Source: Streptosporangium album (GTDB lineage Bacteria; Actinomycetota; Actinomycetes; Streptosporangiales; Streptosporangiaceae). From it: a stretch of 64,000 bases of DNA. A program made the position numbers and the translations under genes. Location of the stretch: positions 806,001 through 870,000 of the forward strand of contig NZ_JACHJU010000002.1 of assembly GCF_014203795.1 (NCBI RefSeq), in the 5' to 3' direction. A model generated the notes under the pieces. It worked only from the letters and a program-made list of their open reading frames with translations, made no database searches and was not told the origin of the DNA. Positions 32,148 through 40,749 of this stretch are shown piece by piece (positions within the stretch are counted from its first letter, which is position 1; each line of letters opens with the position of its first letter).

Positions 32148-33028
32148 TGACCATGGAGTTCCTGAGGCCCGCCACATGGGCGGAGGCACTGGAGGCCAAG
32201 GCCGCCCTCCCGGAGGCCGCGCCCATCCAGGGCGGCACCGACATGATGGTGGAGCTCAACTTCGACGTCCACCGGCCCGCCGCGCTGCTCGACCTGAACC
32301 GCGTCGCCGAGCTCACCCGATGGACCGCCGAGGACGACGGGCGGCTCCGGGTCGGCGCGGGCGTGCCGTACGCGCGGCTGATCACCGAGCTCGGTGACCG
32401 GCTGCCGGGCCTGGCCCAGGCGGCGCGCACGGTCGGCTCGCCGCAGATCCGCAACCGCGGCACCGTCGGAGGCAACCTCGGCGCGGCCTCGCCCGCCGGT
32501 GACAGCCACCCGCCGCTGCTGGCCGGGGACGCGGTCATCGAGGTCGAGTCCGCCGCCCGCGGCGTGCGGATGATCCCCGCCGCCGAGTTCTACCTCGGGG
32601 TCAAGCGGAGCGCGCTCCGTCCCGACGAGCTGATCAGGGCGTTCTGGATGAGCCCGGCGAGCGGCCCCCAGTACTTCTCCAAGGTGGGCACCCGCAACGC
32701 CATGGTCATCGCGGTCTGCTCGTTCGCGATCGCGCTCCACCCCGACGATCGGCGGGTGGGCACCGGCATCGGCTCGGCCGCTCCCACCCCCCGCAGGGCC
32801 GTCGCCGCCGAGGAGTTCCTCGCCGCCGAACTCGACTGGGACGCCCGGCTCGATCCCGGCGTGCTCGGGCGTTTCGGCGAGCTGGTGTCGGAGGCGGCCT
32901 CGCCGATCGACGACGTGCGCGGCACCGCCGGCTACCGCAGGCACGCCGTCGGTGTGATGGCGCGCCGCACCCTGACCTGGGCGTGGAACGAGTTCCGGTC
33001 CGGACAGCACGGAAGGAGGGCGGGCTGA
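32147..33028 (+). CDS. xanthine dehydrogenase family FAD-binding subunit
   Basis: 293 residues of a molybdopterin-dehydrogenase FAD domain (PIQGGTDMMVELN, then RNRGTVGGNLGAASPAGD binding FAD) and a CO-dehydrogenase flavoprotein C-terminal domain. It passes electrons from the iron-sulfur subunit to NAD or another acceptor. ATG 32147 overlaps the urate oxidase stop; an ATG at 32153 is an alternative. The partner 2Fe-2S subunit follows directly, but the molybdenum subunit is missing from this cluster. Confidence 0.92.
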   Translation: MTMEFLRPATWAEALEAKAALPEAAPIQGGTDMMVELNFDVHRPAALLDLNRVAELTRWTAEDDGRLRVGAGVPYARLITELGDRLPGLAQAARTVGSPQIRNRGTVGGNLGAASPAGDSHPPLLAGDAVIEVESAARGVRMIPAAEFYLGVKRSALRPDELIRAFWMSPASGPQYFSKVGTRNAMVIAVCSFAIALHPDDRRVGTGIGSAAPTPRRAVAAEEFLAAELDWDARLDPGVLGRFGELVSEAASPIDDVRGTAGYRRHAVGVMARRTLTWAWNEFRSGQHGRRAG

Positions 33029-33501
33029 TGCGTGTCACCTTCACCGTCAACGGCCGCCAGGAGACGGCCGACGACGTCTGGGAGGGCGAGAGCCTGCTGT
33101 ACGTCCTGCGCGAGCGGGTGGGCCTGCCCGGTTCCAAGAACGCCTGCGAGCAGGGCGAGTGCGGCTCGTGCACCGTCTACCTCGACGGTCTCCCCGTCTG
33201 CGCCTGCCTGGTGGCGGCCGGCCAGGCGGAGGGGCGTGAGGTCCGCACGGTCGAGGGGCTCGCCGAGGGCGACCGGCTGGACCCGGTCCAGGAGGCCTTC
33301 GTCGAGTGCGGCGCCGTCCAGTGCGGCTTCTGCACCCCCGGCCTCGTCGTCCAGGCTCACGACCTGATCGAACGGATCGCACGGCCCTCCGACGCCGAGA
33401 TCCGCGAGGCCCTGGCGGGCAACCTCTGCCGGTGCACCGGCTACGAGAAGATCATTGACGCGGTACGGCTCGCCGCGGCCCGCAGGGAGGAGACCCGGTG
33501 A
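33028..33501 (+). CDS. xanthine dehydrogenase family 2Fe-2S subunit
   Basis: 157 residues with both 2Fe-2S clusters: the plant-type site CEQGECGSC plus a later C, and the C-terminal site CGFCTPG with LCRCTGY. It transfers electrons from a molybdenum subunit to the FAD subunit encoded just upstream (TGATG overlap). The next gene is an amidohydrolase, not the large molybdenum subunit that normally follows. Confidence 0.94.
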   Translation: MRVTFTVNGRQETADDVWEGESLLYVLRERVGLPGSKNACEQGECGSCTVYLDGLPVCACLVAAGQAEGREVRTVEGLAEGDRLDPVQEAFVECGAVQCGFCTPGLVVQAHDLIERIARPSDAEIREALAGNLCRCTGYEKIIDAVRLAAARREETR

Positions 33502-34886
33502 GCACGGTCCTGATCGAGAACGTCCACATCGCCCCGGTGGTGGGCCCGGAGATCGGCTCCGGCCACATCCACGTCGAGGGCGACCGGATCGCGGCGCTCG
33601 GTCCCGGCCCCGCCCCGGCCGTCCCGGACGCCGTCAGGATCGACGGCACCGGCTGCCTGGCCACCCCCGGCCTGGTGAACACCCATCACCACCTCTATCA
33701 GTGGGCCTCCCAGGGACTGGCCCAGGACGCCACTCTCTTCGAATGGCTGGTGGCGCTCTACGAGGTGTGGGCGGCGATGGACGCCGAGGTCGTCAGGGGT
33801 GCGGCCGGCGCGGGACTGGGCTACCTGGCCCTGTCCGGCTGCACCACCTCCTCGGACCACCACTACATCTTCCCCTCCGGCCGCGGCGACCTGTTCGCCG
33901 CGGAGATCGAGGCGGCCCGGGAGCTGGGCATCCGTTTCCACCCGGCCCGGGGGTCGATGGACCGCGGAAAATCCCAGGGCGGCCTGCCTCCGGACGTCGT
34001 GGTCGAAGGGCTCGACGAGATCCTCACCGCCACGGCCGAGGCCGTCGACACCTACCACGACCCGTCCTTCTCCTCGAAGCTGCGCGTCGCGGTCGCCCCG
34101 TGCTCGCCGTTCTCGGTCAGCGCCGATCTGATGACCGAGGCCGCCGCGCTGGCCAGGTCCAAGGGGGTGCGCCTGCACACCCATCTCGCCGAGACCCTCG
34201 ACGAGGAGGAGCACTGCCTGGCCCAGGTCGGCCTGCGCCCGGTCGACTACATGGAGAGGCTCGGCTGGCTGGGCCCGGACGTGTGGTTCGCCCACGCGGT
34301 CCACCTGAGCGACGCCGACATCGACACGTTCGCCCAGACCGGCACCGGTTCCGCGCACTGCCCGAGCTCCAACGGCCGTCTCGGCGCCGGCATCGCCCGG
34401 GTGTCGGAGATGCTGCGGCGCGGCGCCGTCGTCGGCCTCGGGGTGGACGGCAGCGCCTCCGCCGAGCTGACCTCCCTGTCCGGTGAGATGCGCCAGGCCC
34501 TGCTGTTGCAGCGGGCCAGGTACGGGCCCACCGCGCTCACCGCCCGGCAGGCCTTGGAGATCGCCACCCTCGGCGGGGCGAGGAACCTGGGCCGCCAGGA
34601 GGAGATCGGCTCCCTGGAGGCCGGAAAGCTCGCCGACATCGCCCTGTGGCGGACCGACGGCGCCTTCGCCTCGGCCGTCACCGACCCGGTCTGCACCCTG
34701 GTCTTCGGCAGCCGTCAGCCGCCGCTCGCCCGGCTCCTGGTGGGCGGCGAGACGGTCGTCGAGGACGACGAGCTGCGCACGGTCGCCCAGGACGCGCTGG
34801 GCCGCGCGGGCGGCGAGGCCCACCGCCGCCTCATGCGGCTCGCCGAGGAGCGGGGCTTCACCGCCCGCAGGGAGGTCGGCTCCTGA
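33498..34886 (+). CDS. 8-oxoguanine deaminase
   Basis: A 462-aa amidohydrolase that deaminates 8-oxoguanine to urate, feeding this same pathway. It shows the metal-binding THHHLYQWASQGL near residue 63, RGSMDRGKSQGGLPPD, HTHLAETLDEE, AHAVHLSD, HCPSSNGRLGAG and the metal Asp in GVDGSAS, which together distinguish it from guanine deaminase and atrazine hydrolases. The GTG start overlaps the 2Fe-2S subunit stop (GTGA). Confidence 0.88.
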   Translation: MSTVLIENVHIAPVVGPEIGSGHIHVEGDRIAALGPGPAPAVPDAVRIDGTGCLATPGLVNTHHHLYQWASQGLAQDATLFEWLVALYEVWAAMDAEVVRGAAGAGLGYLALSGCTTSSDHHYIFPSGRGDLFAAEIEAARELGIRFHPARGSMDRGKSQGGLPPDVVVEGLDEILTATAEAVDTYHDPSFSSKLRVAVAPCSPFSVSADLMTEAAALARSKGVRLHTHLAETLDEEEHCLAQVGLRPVDYMERLGWLGPDVWFAHAVHLSDADIDTFAQTGTGSAHCPSSNGRLGAGIARVSEMLRRGAVVGLGVDGSASAELTSLSGEMRQALLLQRARYGPTALTARQALEIATLGGARNLGRQEEIGSLEAGKLADIALWRTDGAFASAVTDPVCTLVFGSRQPPLARLLVGGETVVEDDELRTVAQDALGRAGGEAHRRLMRLAEERGFTARREVGS

Positions 34887-35078
34887 GCGGGCTCCGGGAG
34901 CGCGGGCTGGAGGCTCACCGGCCGCGGCGAGTGCCCGGTGCGGAGGAGCGGGCGGGTTGGGGCCCGTCATCGGGCGGATGTGATGATGGTCGTCCACCTC
35001 ACCGGATTCCGGGAGGCGCCTCCCCCGTTCACTCCGGGCCAGGGCGCGTGCCCGCCGATTCTCCACTAGGGAGCAGGG

Positions 35079-36260
35079 TTGTCTGAGTCTTCGGGACATG
35101 TCCTCATCGCCCCGGACAAGTTCAAGGGGTCGCTGACCGGGGCGGAGGTCGCCGCCCGCGTGGCGGCGGGTCTGGGGCCGGATGTCGTCACGGTCACGCT
35201 GCCGGTGGCCGACGGCGGCGACGGCACCGTGGACGCCGTCGTGGCCTGCGGGTTCACCCGCGTCGAGGTGGAGGTCACCGGTCCCACCGGGCAGCCGGTC
35301 CGCGCCGCCTACGCCTGGCGCGAGCCCGCCGGCCCGCACTCCGCCGAGGTGCCGACGGCCGTCGTCGAGCTCGCCGAGGCCTCCGGCCTGCGCCGTCTGC
35401 CCGGTGGGCTTCAGGCGCTGACCGCGACCAGCTACGGCACCGGCGAACTGATCGCCCACGCCGTACGGCGCGGTGCCCGGCGGATCGTGCTCGGGCTCGG
35501 CGGCAGTGCCTGCACCGACGGCGGCACCGGCATGATGCGGGCGTTGGGCGTGCGGTTCCTCGACGCCGACGGGCAGGAGCTGCCACCGGGCGGAGCCGCC
35601 CTGCGCAACCTAGAAAAAATCGATAAATCTGGCCTTATCGCGATAGGCGATGTCGAGTACGTCGTGGCCAGTGACGTCGACAACCCGCTGCTGGGCCCGC
35701 ACGGCGCCGCCGCCGTGTACGGCCCGCAGAAGGGCGCGAGCCCGGAGGAGGTGAAGCTCCTCGAAGGAGCCCTCACCCGGCTCGCCGCCGTCGCCGCGCA
35801 CACCCACGGCCTGGCCGGCGCCATCGAGCACGACGGGATCGTCCGCCCCATGGGCGTGGCCGCCCAGCCGGGCGCGGGCGCCGCCGGGGGAGTGGGCTTC
35901 GCCGCCCTGGCCTTCCTGTCCGCCGACATCCGCCCCGGTATCGAGTATCTGCTGGACCTGCTCGGCTTCCACGACCGGCTCGACGGCGCCCGTCTCGTCA
36001 TCACCGGCGAGGGCTCGCTGGACGAGCAGACCCTGCGCGGCAAGGCCCCCGCCGGGGTGGCGACCGCCGCCGCCAAGGCGGGGGTCCCCGTCGTCGCGGT
36101 CTGCGGCCGCCGCGCCCTCGGCGATGACGAGCTGAACGCGGCGGGCATCACGGCCGCCTACGCGCTCACCGACATCGAGCCCGACCCGGCCGTGTGCATG
36201 TCCGAGGCGGGACCGCTGCTGGAGCGGCTCACCCGCGAGTTCGTGCGCGGGCATCTGTGA
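35079..36260 (+). CDS. glxK: glycerate 2-kinase
   Basis: A 393-aa GlxK-type glycerate kinase that phosphorylates glycerate made from glyoxylate via tartronate semialdehyde, the downstream route for purine carbon. Motifs: APDKFKGSLTGAEVA, LPVADGGDGT, LGLGGSACTDGGTGM, ASDVDNPLLGPHGAA, YGPQKGAS and TGEGSLDEQTLRGKAP. The only good start is TTG 35079, preceded by AGGGA at six bases; the family begins at this point. A 192-base gap separates it from the deaminase gene, so it may have its own promoter. Confidence 0.93.
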   Translation: MSESSGHVLIAPDKFKGSLTGAEVAARVAAGLGPDVVTVTLPVADGGDGTVDAVVACGFTRVEVEVTGPTGQPVRAAYAWREPAGPHSAEVPTAVVELAEASGLRRLPGGLQALTATSYGTGELIAHAVRRGARRIVLGLGGSACTDGGTGMMRALGVRFLDADGQELPPGGAALRNLEKIDKSGLIAIGDVEYVVASDVDNPLLGPHGAAAVYGPQKGASPEEVKLLEGALTRLAAVAAHTHGLAGAIEHDGIVRPMGVAAQPGAGAAGGVGFAALAFLSADIRPGIEYLLDLLGFHDRLDGARLVITGEGSLDEQTLRGKAPAGVATAAAKAGVPVVAVCGRRALGDDELNAAGITAAYALTDIEPDPAVCMSEAGPLLERLTREFVRGHL

Positions 36261-36327
36261 CGGAGGCCCGGCCGGTCCCGGATGGGGACGCCCGGCGGGC
36301 GGACGAGGAAGGCGGGAGGCACTGAGC

Positions 36328-37737
36328 ATGCGGGCCGAAAACGCGATGGACCTGGTCATCCGGTCGCGCCGGGCCGTACTGCCCGACGGGGAGGGACCGG
36401 CGGCGGTGGCCGTGCGGGAGGGCAGGATCGCCGGCCTGCACCCCTACGACGCCGTCCTGGACGCCGCCGGGCAGGTCGACCTCGGCGACACCGCGCTGCT
36501 GCCCGGGCTCGTGGACACCCATGTGCACGTCAACGAGCCCGGGCGCACGCACTGGGAGGGCTTCGCCTCCGCCACCCGGGCCGCGGCGGCCGGCGGCGTC
36601 ACCGCGATCGTCGACATGCCGCTCAACTCGCTGCCGCCGACCGTGAACGTGGGCGCGCTGGCCGAGAAGAAGAGGGCGGCGGCCGGGCAGTGCCTGGTGG
36701 ACGTGGGCTTCTGGGGCGGCGCGATCCCCGGAAGTCTCAGAGACCTCAGGGACCTGCACGAGGCAGGGGTGCATGGGTTCAAGTGCTTCCTGTCACCCTC
36801 CGGAGTGGAGGAGTTCCCGCCGCTCGGCGCGGACGAGCTACGGGCGGTCATGACGGAGATCGCCTCCTTCGGCGGCCTGCTGGTCGTCCACGCCGAGGAC
36901 CCGGCCCTGCTCGGCGAACCGGCGGGCCCCGGATACCCCGAGTTCCTCGACTCCCGCCCCGGCCAGGCCGAGCGCCGCGCGGTCGAGCGGGTCGTCGCGC
37001 TGGCGGAGGAGACCGGCGTGCGGGCGCACATCCTGCACGTGTCGTCCGCGCTCTGCCTGGAGCCCCTGGCCGAGGCCCAACGGCGGGGCGTGAGGATCAC
37101 CGCCGAGACCTGCCCGCACTACCTGACGCTGACGGCCGAGGAGGTGCCACCCGGCGCGACCCAGTTCAAGTGCTGCCCGCCGATCCGCTCGGCGGCCAAT
37201 CGCGAGGAGCTCTGGCGGGGGCTCGCCGACGCCGTGCTGAGCTGCGTCGTCTCCGACCACTCACCCTCCACCCCGGACCTGAAGGTGCCCGACTTCGCCG
37301 CGGCCTGGGGCGGGATCTCCTCCCTCCAGCTCGGCCTGCCGGCTGTCTGGGCCGAGGCCTCCCAGCGCGGGCACGGCCTCGGCCAGGTGGTCCGGTGGAT
37401 GTCCGAGAACCCGGCGGCACTGGCCGGGCTGGACGGCAAGGGCGCCATCGCCGTGGACGCCGACGCCGACCTGGTCGCCTTCGACGCCGACGCCGACCAC
37501 CCCGTGGACGTGGCCGCCCTGCACCACAGGAACCCGGTCACGCCGTACCACGGCAGGACGCTGCGCGGGGTGGTCCGCGCCACCTGGCTGCGCGGCCGGG
37601 CCGTGGGCGACGTTCCCGGGGGAGTCTTCCTGCGCCCCGGCCCGGGACCGCGCCTCGACCCGGGACCGGAGGGCGCCACGGCCGGGACGCGCCGTACGGG
37701 ACCGGAACGGACCACAGAGGAGAGGACCTCCCCGTGA
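36328..37737 (+). CDS. allB: allantoinase
   Basis: A 469-aa allantoinase opening the hydantoin ring of allantoin to allantoate. It has the metal-binding DTHVHVNEPG, the carbamylated-Lys segment HGFKCFLSPSG, HAED, HILHVSSA, TCPHYLTL and a final metal Asp in SDHSPS. The C-terminal 30 residues are a charged extension (GTRRTGPERTTEE) not usual for the family. The stop overlaps the allantoicase GTG (GTGA). ATG 36328 follows a GGCGGGAGG sequence. Confidence 0.94.
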   Translation: MRAENAMDLVIRSRRAVLPDGEGPAAVAVREGRIAGLHPYDAVLDAAGQVDLGDTALLPGLVDTHVHVNEPGRTHWEGFASATRAAAAGGVTAIVDMPLNSLPPTVNVGALAEKKRAAAGQCLVDVGFWGGAIPGSLRDLRDLHEAGVHGFKCFLSPSGVEEFPPLGADELRAVMTEIASFGGLLVVHAEDPALLGEPAGPGYPEFLDSRPGQAERRAVERVVALAEETGVRAHILHVSSALCLEPLAEAQRRGVRITAETCPHYLTLTAEEVPPGATQFKCCPPIRSAANREELWRGLADAVLSCVVSDHSPSTPDLKVPDFAAAWGGISSLQLGLPAVWAEASQRGHGLGQVVRWMSENPAALAGLDGKGAIAVDADADLVAFDADADHPVDVAALHHRNPVTPYHGRTLRGVVRATWLRGRAVGDVPGGVFLRPGPGPRLDPGPEGATAGTRRTGPERTTEERTSP

Positions 37738-38687
37738 GTGAGTTCACCACACTGCCCGACCTCGCCCTGCGCACCCTCGGCGGATCGGTCATCGCGGCCA
37801 GCGACGAGTCCTTCGCCGAACGGGAGAGCCTGATCCGCCCCGGCCGCCCCGGCTTCCAGGCGCACACCTTCGGCGCCAAGGGACAGGTCTACGACGGCTG
37901 GGAGACCCGGCGGCGGCGCGAGCCCGGCCACGAGTGGGCACTGGTCAGGCTCGGCCTGCCCGGGGTGATCCGCGGCGTCGTGATCGACACCGCGTGGTTC
38001 CGGGGCAACTACCCCCCGCACGCCTCCGTCGAGGCCACCGCGGTCGAGGGGTATCCCACGGCCGCCGAGCTGGAGGCCGCCGACTGGGTGGAGATCGTCC
38101 CGAAGAGCGACCTCAAGGGCGACGCCGAGCACTTCTTCGACGTGACCGATGAGCGGCGTCACACCCATGTCCGGCTGAACATGTTCCCCGACGGCGGCAT
38201 CGCCCGGCTACGCGTGCACGGCGACGTCAGGCCCGACCTGACGCTGTACGACGGCCTCGGACTGGATCTGGCCGCGCTGGCCAACGGCGGGCTGGTCGTC
38301 GGCTGCTCCAACGAGTTCTACTCCTCGCCCAACAACGTCATCGCCCCCGGCCTCGCCCGGCACCAGGCCGAGGGCTGGGAGACCGCCCGCCGCCGCGACG
38401 ACGGCAACGACTGGCTGCTGATCCGCCTGGCGGGTCCGGGCGTCGTCAAGCTCGCCGAGATCGACACGACCAACCTGCTGTTCAACGCCCCGGGCTCGGT
38501 CTCGATCACGGGCACCGCGGACGGGGTCACCTGGTCCGGGCTGCTGCCCAGGACCCGTCTGCAGCCCGACACGCCGCACCGCTTCCGCATCGACGACGCC
38601 CCCGTGGTCACCCACGTCCGGGTGGACGTCTACCCCGACGGCGGCCTCGCCCGCGTCCGGTTGCACGGCTCCCTCCGTGAGAGCTGA
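37734..38687 (+). CDS. alc: allantoicase
   Basis: A 317-aa allantoicase hydrolysing allantoate to ureidoglycolate and urea. The two homologous jelly-roll repeats are visible: GAKGQVYDGWETRRRREPG and AEGWETARRRDDGNDW, each followed by the VRLNMFPDGGIARLRVHG or VRVDVYPDGGLARVRLHG signature. The GTG start is coupled to allantoinase. It is the last gene of the purine cluster; ureidoglycolate lyase and urease are not in the window. Confidence 0.95.
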   Translation: MSEFTTLPDLALRTLGGSVIAASDESFAERESLIRPGRPGFQAHTFGAKGQVYDGWETRRRREPGHEWALVRLGLPGVIRGVVIDTAWFRGNYPPHASVEATAVEGYPTAAELEAADWVEIVPKSDLKGDAEHFFDVTDERRHTHVRLNMFPDGGIARLRVHGDVRPDLTLYDGLGLDLAALANGGLVVGCSNEFYSSPNNVIAPGLARHQAEGWETARRRDDGNDWLLIRLAGPGVVKLAEIDTTNLLFNAPGSVSITGTADGVTWSGLLPRTRLQPDTPHRFRIDDAPVVTHVRVDVYPDGGLARVRLHGSLRES

Positions 38688-38757
38688 CCCCCGTTCCCCC
38701 GGGCGGCCGTCCGTCCGGAGACGTTCACGGACCCGCTCACCCGGTGCGCGGCCACGG

Positions 38758-39801
38758 TCACGGCGCTGACGGCGGCACGTTTCCGGAGTGTCCGGGGATG
38801 TCCCCGTCTCCGTGGTGACCGGGACATCCCCGCCGGTAGACGAGGGCCAGCGCGTCGAGGGTCTCGGTGATCCGTTCGCGGAGCTCCCGGGGGGCGAGGA
38901 CCTCGGCGCCGGCACCGAGCCTGAGGAGTTCGGGAAGGGCCTGTTCGACGGACTCGATCGGGATGGTGACCTGGGTCCAACCCTCGGAATCCGGTTCCCC
39001 CGCGCTCCGCCGGGCGGCCTGGACCACGGCCGGCTCCATGAGGTGGGGCATGCGGTCGAGGGCGTCCGGGGAGACACGGAGGGTCGCCTCCCGCCGGTGC
39101 CGGCGCGCGTCGAAGTGTTCCAGATAGGTCTGCCAGTAGGCGGTCAGGTCGAACCCCGCCGGCCGTTCGAACGGCTCGGCCAGCACATCGATGTCCAGGA
39201 TCCGGGAGACCCGGTAGGTGCGGATCCGGTCCGCGTGCCGGGCGACGACGTACCAGTGCCCGGCCTTGAGGACGACGCCGTACGGTTCCACGGTCCGGGT
39301 GATCTCGTGAGGCTCCGTCCAGCGCAGATACCGGATCCGCGCCATGCGCTGGTCCCACACCGCTTCCGCGACCGCGGTCAGATGCGGCGTGGAGTCGGCC
39401 TCGCGGTACCACGACGGGGCGTCGAGATGGAAACGCTCGGAGATCCGTCCGGCGCGGTCGCGCAACTCCGCCGGCAGGGCGGCCATGAGCTTCAGCTGTG
39501 CGGTGGTCACGACGGGGCCCAGGCCCAGGTCGGCGGCTGCCGTGGGGAGCCCGGTGAGGAAGAGCGACTCGGCCTCGTGGGTGGTGAGGCCGGTCAGGCG
39601 GGTGCGGTAGCCGTCGAGCAACCGGTAACCGCCCTCGTGCCCGGGCTCGCCGTACAGCGGCACGCCCGCCGAGCCGAGGGACTCCATGTCGCGGTAGACC
39701 GTGCGCACGGACACCTCCAACGTGTCCGCCAGTTCCTGGGCCGTCATCCGGCCCCGGGTCTGCAACAGCAGAAGGATGGACACCAGCCGACTCGCCCGCA
39801 T
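38758..39801 (-). CDS. WYL-domain helix-turn-helix regulator
   Basis: A 347-aa YafY/DeoR-type regulator: an N-terminal HTH (RLVSILLLLQTRGRMTAQELADTLEVSVRTVYRDME), then the WYL domain (RIRYLRWTEPHEITRTVEPYGVVLKAGHWYVVARH) and a C-terminal extension. WYL domains bind small molecules or nucleic acids. It diverges from the SnoaL-like gene with only 63 bases between the starts, so it probably controls that gene and itself. Confidence 0.92.
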   Translation of the reverse strand: MRASRLVSILLLLQTRGRMTAQELADTLEVSVRTVYRDMESLGSAGVPLYGEPGHEGGYRLLDGYRTRLTGLTTHEAESLFLTGLPTAAADLGLGPVVTTAQLKLMAALPAELRDRAGRISERFHLDAPSWYREADSTPHLTAVAEAVWDQRMARIRYLRWTEPHEITRTVEPYGVVLKAGHWYVVARHADRIRTYRVSRILDIDVLAEPFERPAGFDLTAYWQTYLEHFDARRHRREATLRVSPDALDRMPHLMEPAVVQAARRSAGEPDSEGWTQVTIPIESVEQALPELLRLGAGAEVLAPRELRERITETLDALALVYRRGCPGHHGDGDIPGHSGNVPPSAP

Positions 39802-39864
39802 GGGGGAAGTCTGCCGCAGTCCACTGACAGGGGATGTCAGGGGACTGTCGTTACCGTCCCCGGC

Positions 39865-40659
39865 ATGGACACCATCATCGATTTCGTGAACCGCTACGTC
39901 GCCGTGTGGAACGAGCCCGACGCGGACGCTCGCCGTACGGCCATCGCCGAGCTGTGGGCCGAGGACGGGGTCGAGACCATCGAGTCCGCGGAGTATCGCG
40001 GGCGCGAGGCCATCGAGACCCGGGTCACCGAGGCGCACGAGGAACTGGTCAGGTCGGGCGGGTTCGTCTTCCGGTCCGCGGACGACGCCGTGGGCCACCA
40101 CGACGTCATCAGGTTCACCACTCACATGATCCCCGCCACCGGCGGCGACGTCGCATGGACGGGTTCCGTCTTCGTCGTCCTCGGCGACGACGGACTGATC
40201 CGGCACGACTACCAGTTCGCCGAGAACGGTGATCCGGGCACCCGCGCCACCGCGGAGGAGTTCCTGCGCCGGCTGGGCGGAGGCGATCCGGACCACATCG
40301 CCGAACTGTTCGCGGAGCAGGTCGACTGGCAGCTGAACTGGCCGGACGGAGGTCACCCGGCGGCGCCGTGGATCAGGCCCCGCTCGACCCGGACCGAGGC
40401 CGCCGACCACTTCCGTACCCTGAACGCCTTCCACGTCCCGGACAGGCGCGGGGGATCGGCGTCGCGCGTCCTCGTCGACGGGACGGACGCGGTGGTGCTG
40501 GGAGACATCCAGCAGACGGTGAAGGCCACCGGAAGGGCGTACACCGCCCTGTGCGCCCTGCGCCTCACGGTCGAGGACGGCCTGATCACGCGCTATCACG
40601 TATACGAGGACAGCCTCACGGTCGTGGAGGCGCTCACCGGTAGGGACGCGGACCGGTGA
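39865..40659 (+). CDS. tandem SnoaL-like (NTF2-fold) protein
   Basis: 264 residues with two SnoaL-like cone-shaped domains in tandem. The first is about 1-128 (DFVNRYVAVWNEPDADARR, AELWAEDGVETIESAEYRG, VAWTGSVFVVLGDDGLI). The second is about 133-264 (EEFLRRLGGGDPDHIAELFAEQ, RAYTALCALRLTVEDGLITRYHVYEDS). Such domains act as small-molecule isomerases or binding proteins; no catalytic assignment is possible. The divergent WYL regulator is the likely controller. Confidence 0.85.
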   Translation: MDTIIDFVNRYVAVWNEPDADARRTAIAELWAEDGVETIESAEYRGREAIETRVTEAHEELVRSGGFVFRSADDAVGHHDVIRFTTHMIPATGGDVAWTGSVFVVLGDDGLIRHDYQFAENGDPGTRATAEEFLRRLGGGDPDHIAELFAEQVDWQLNWPDGGHPAAPWIRPRSTRTEAADHFRTLNAFHVPDRRGGSASRVLVDGTDAVVLGDIQQTVKATGRAYTALCALRLTVEDGLITRYHVYEDSLTVVEALTGRDADR

Positions 40660-40749
40660 GATGAGGCCGTGCCGAGCCACGGCGTGAGAGAACCGGTCCA
40701 GATGAGAGGCCGCCCTTTCACGCCCGGCGGGGTGCCCGGGTGACCCTCC

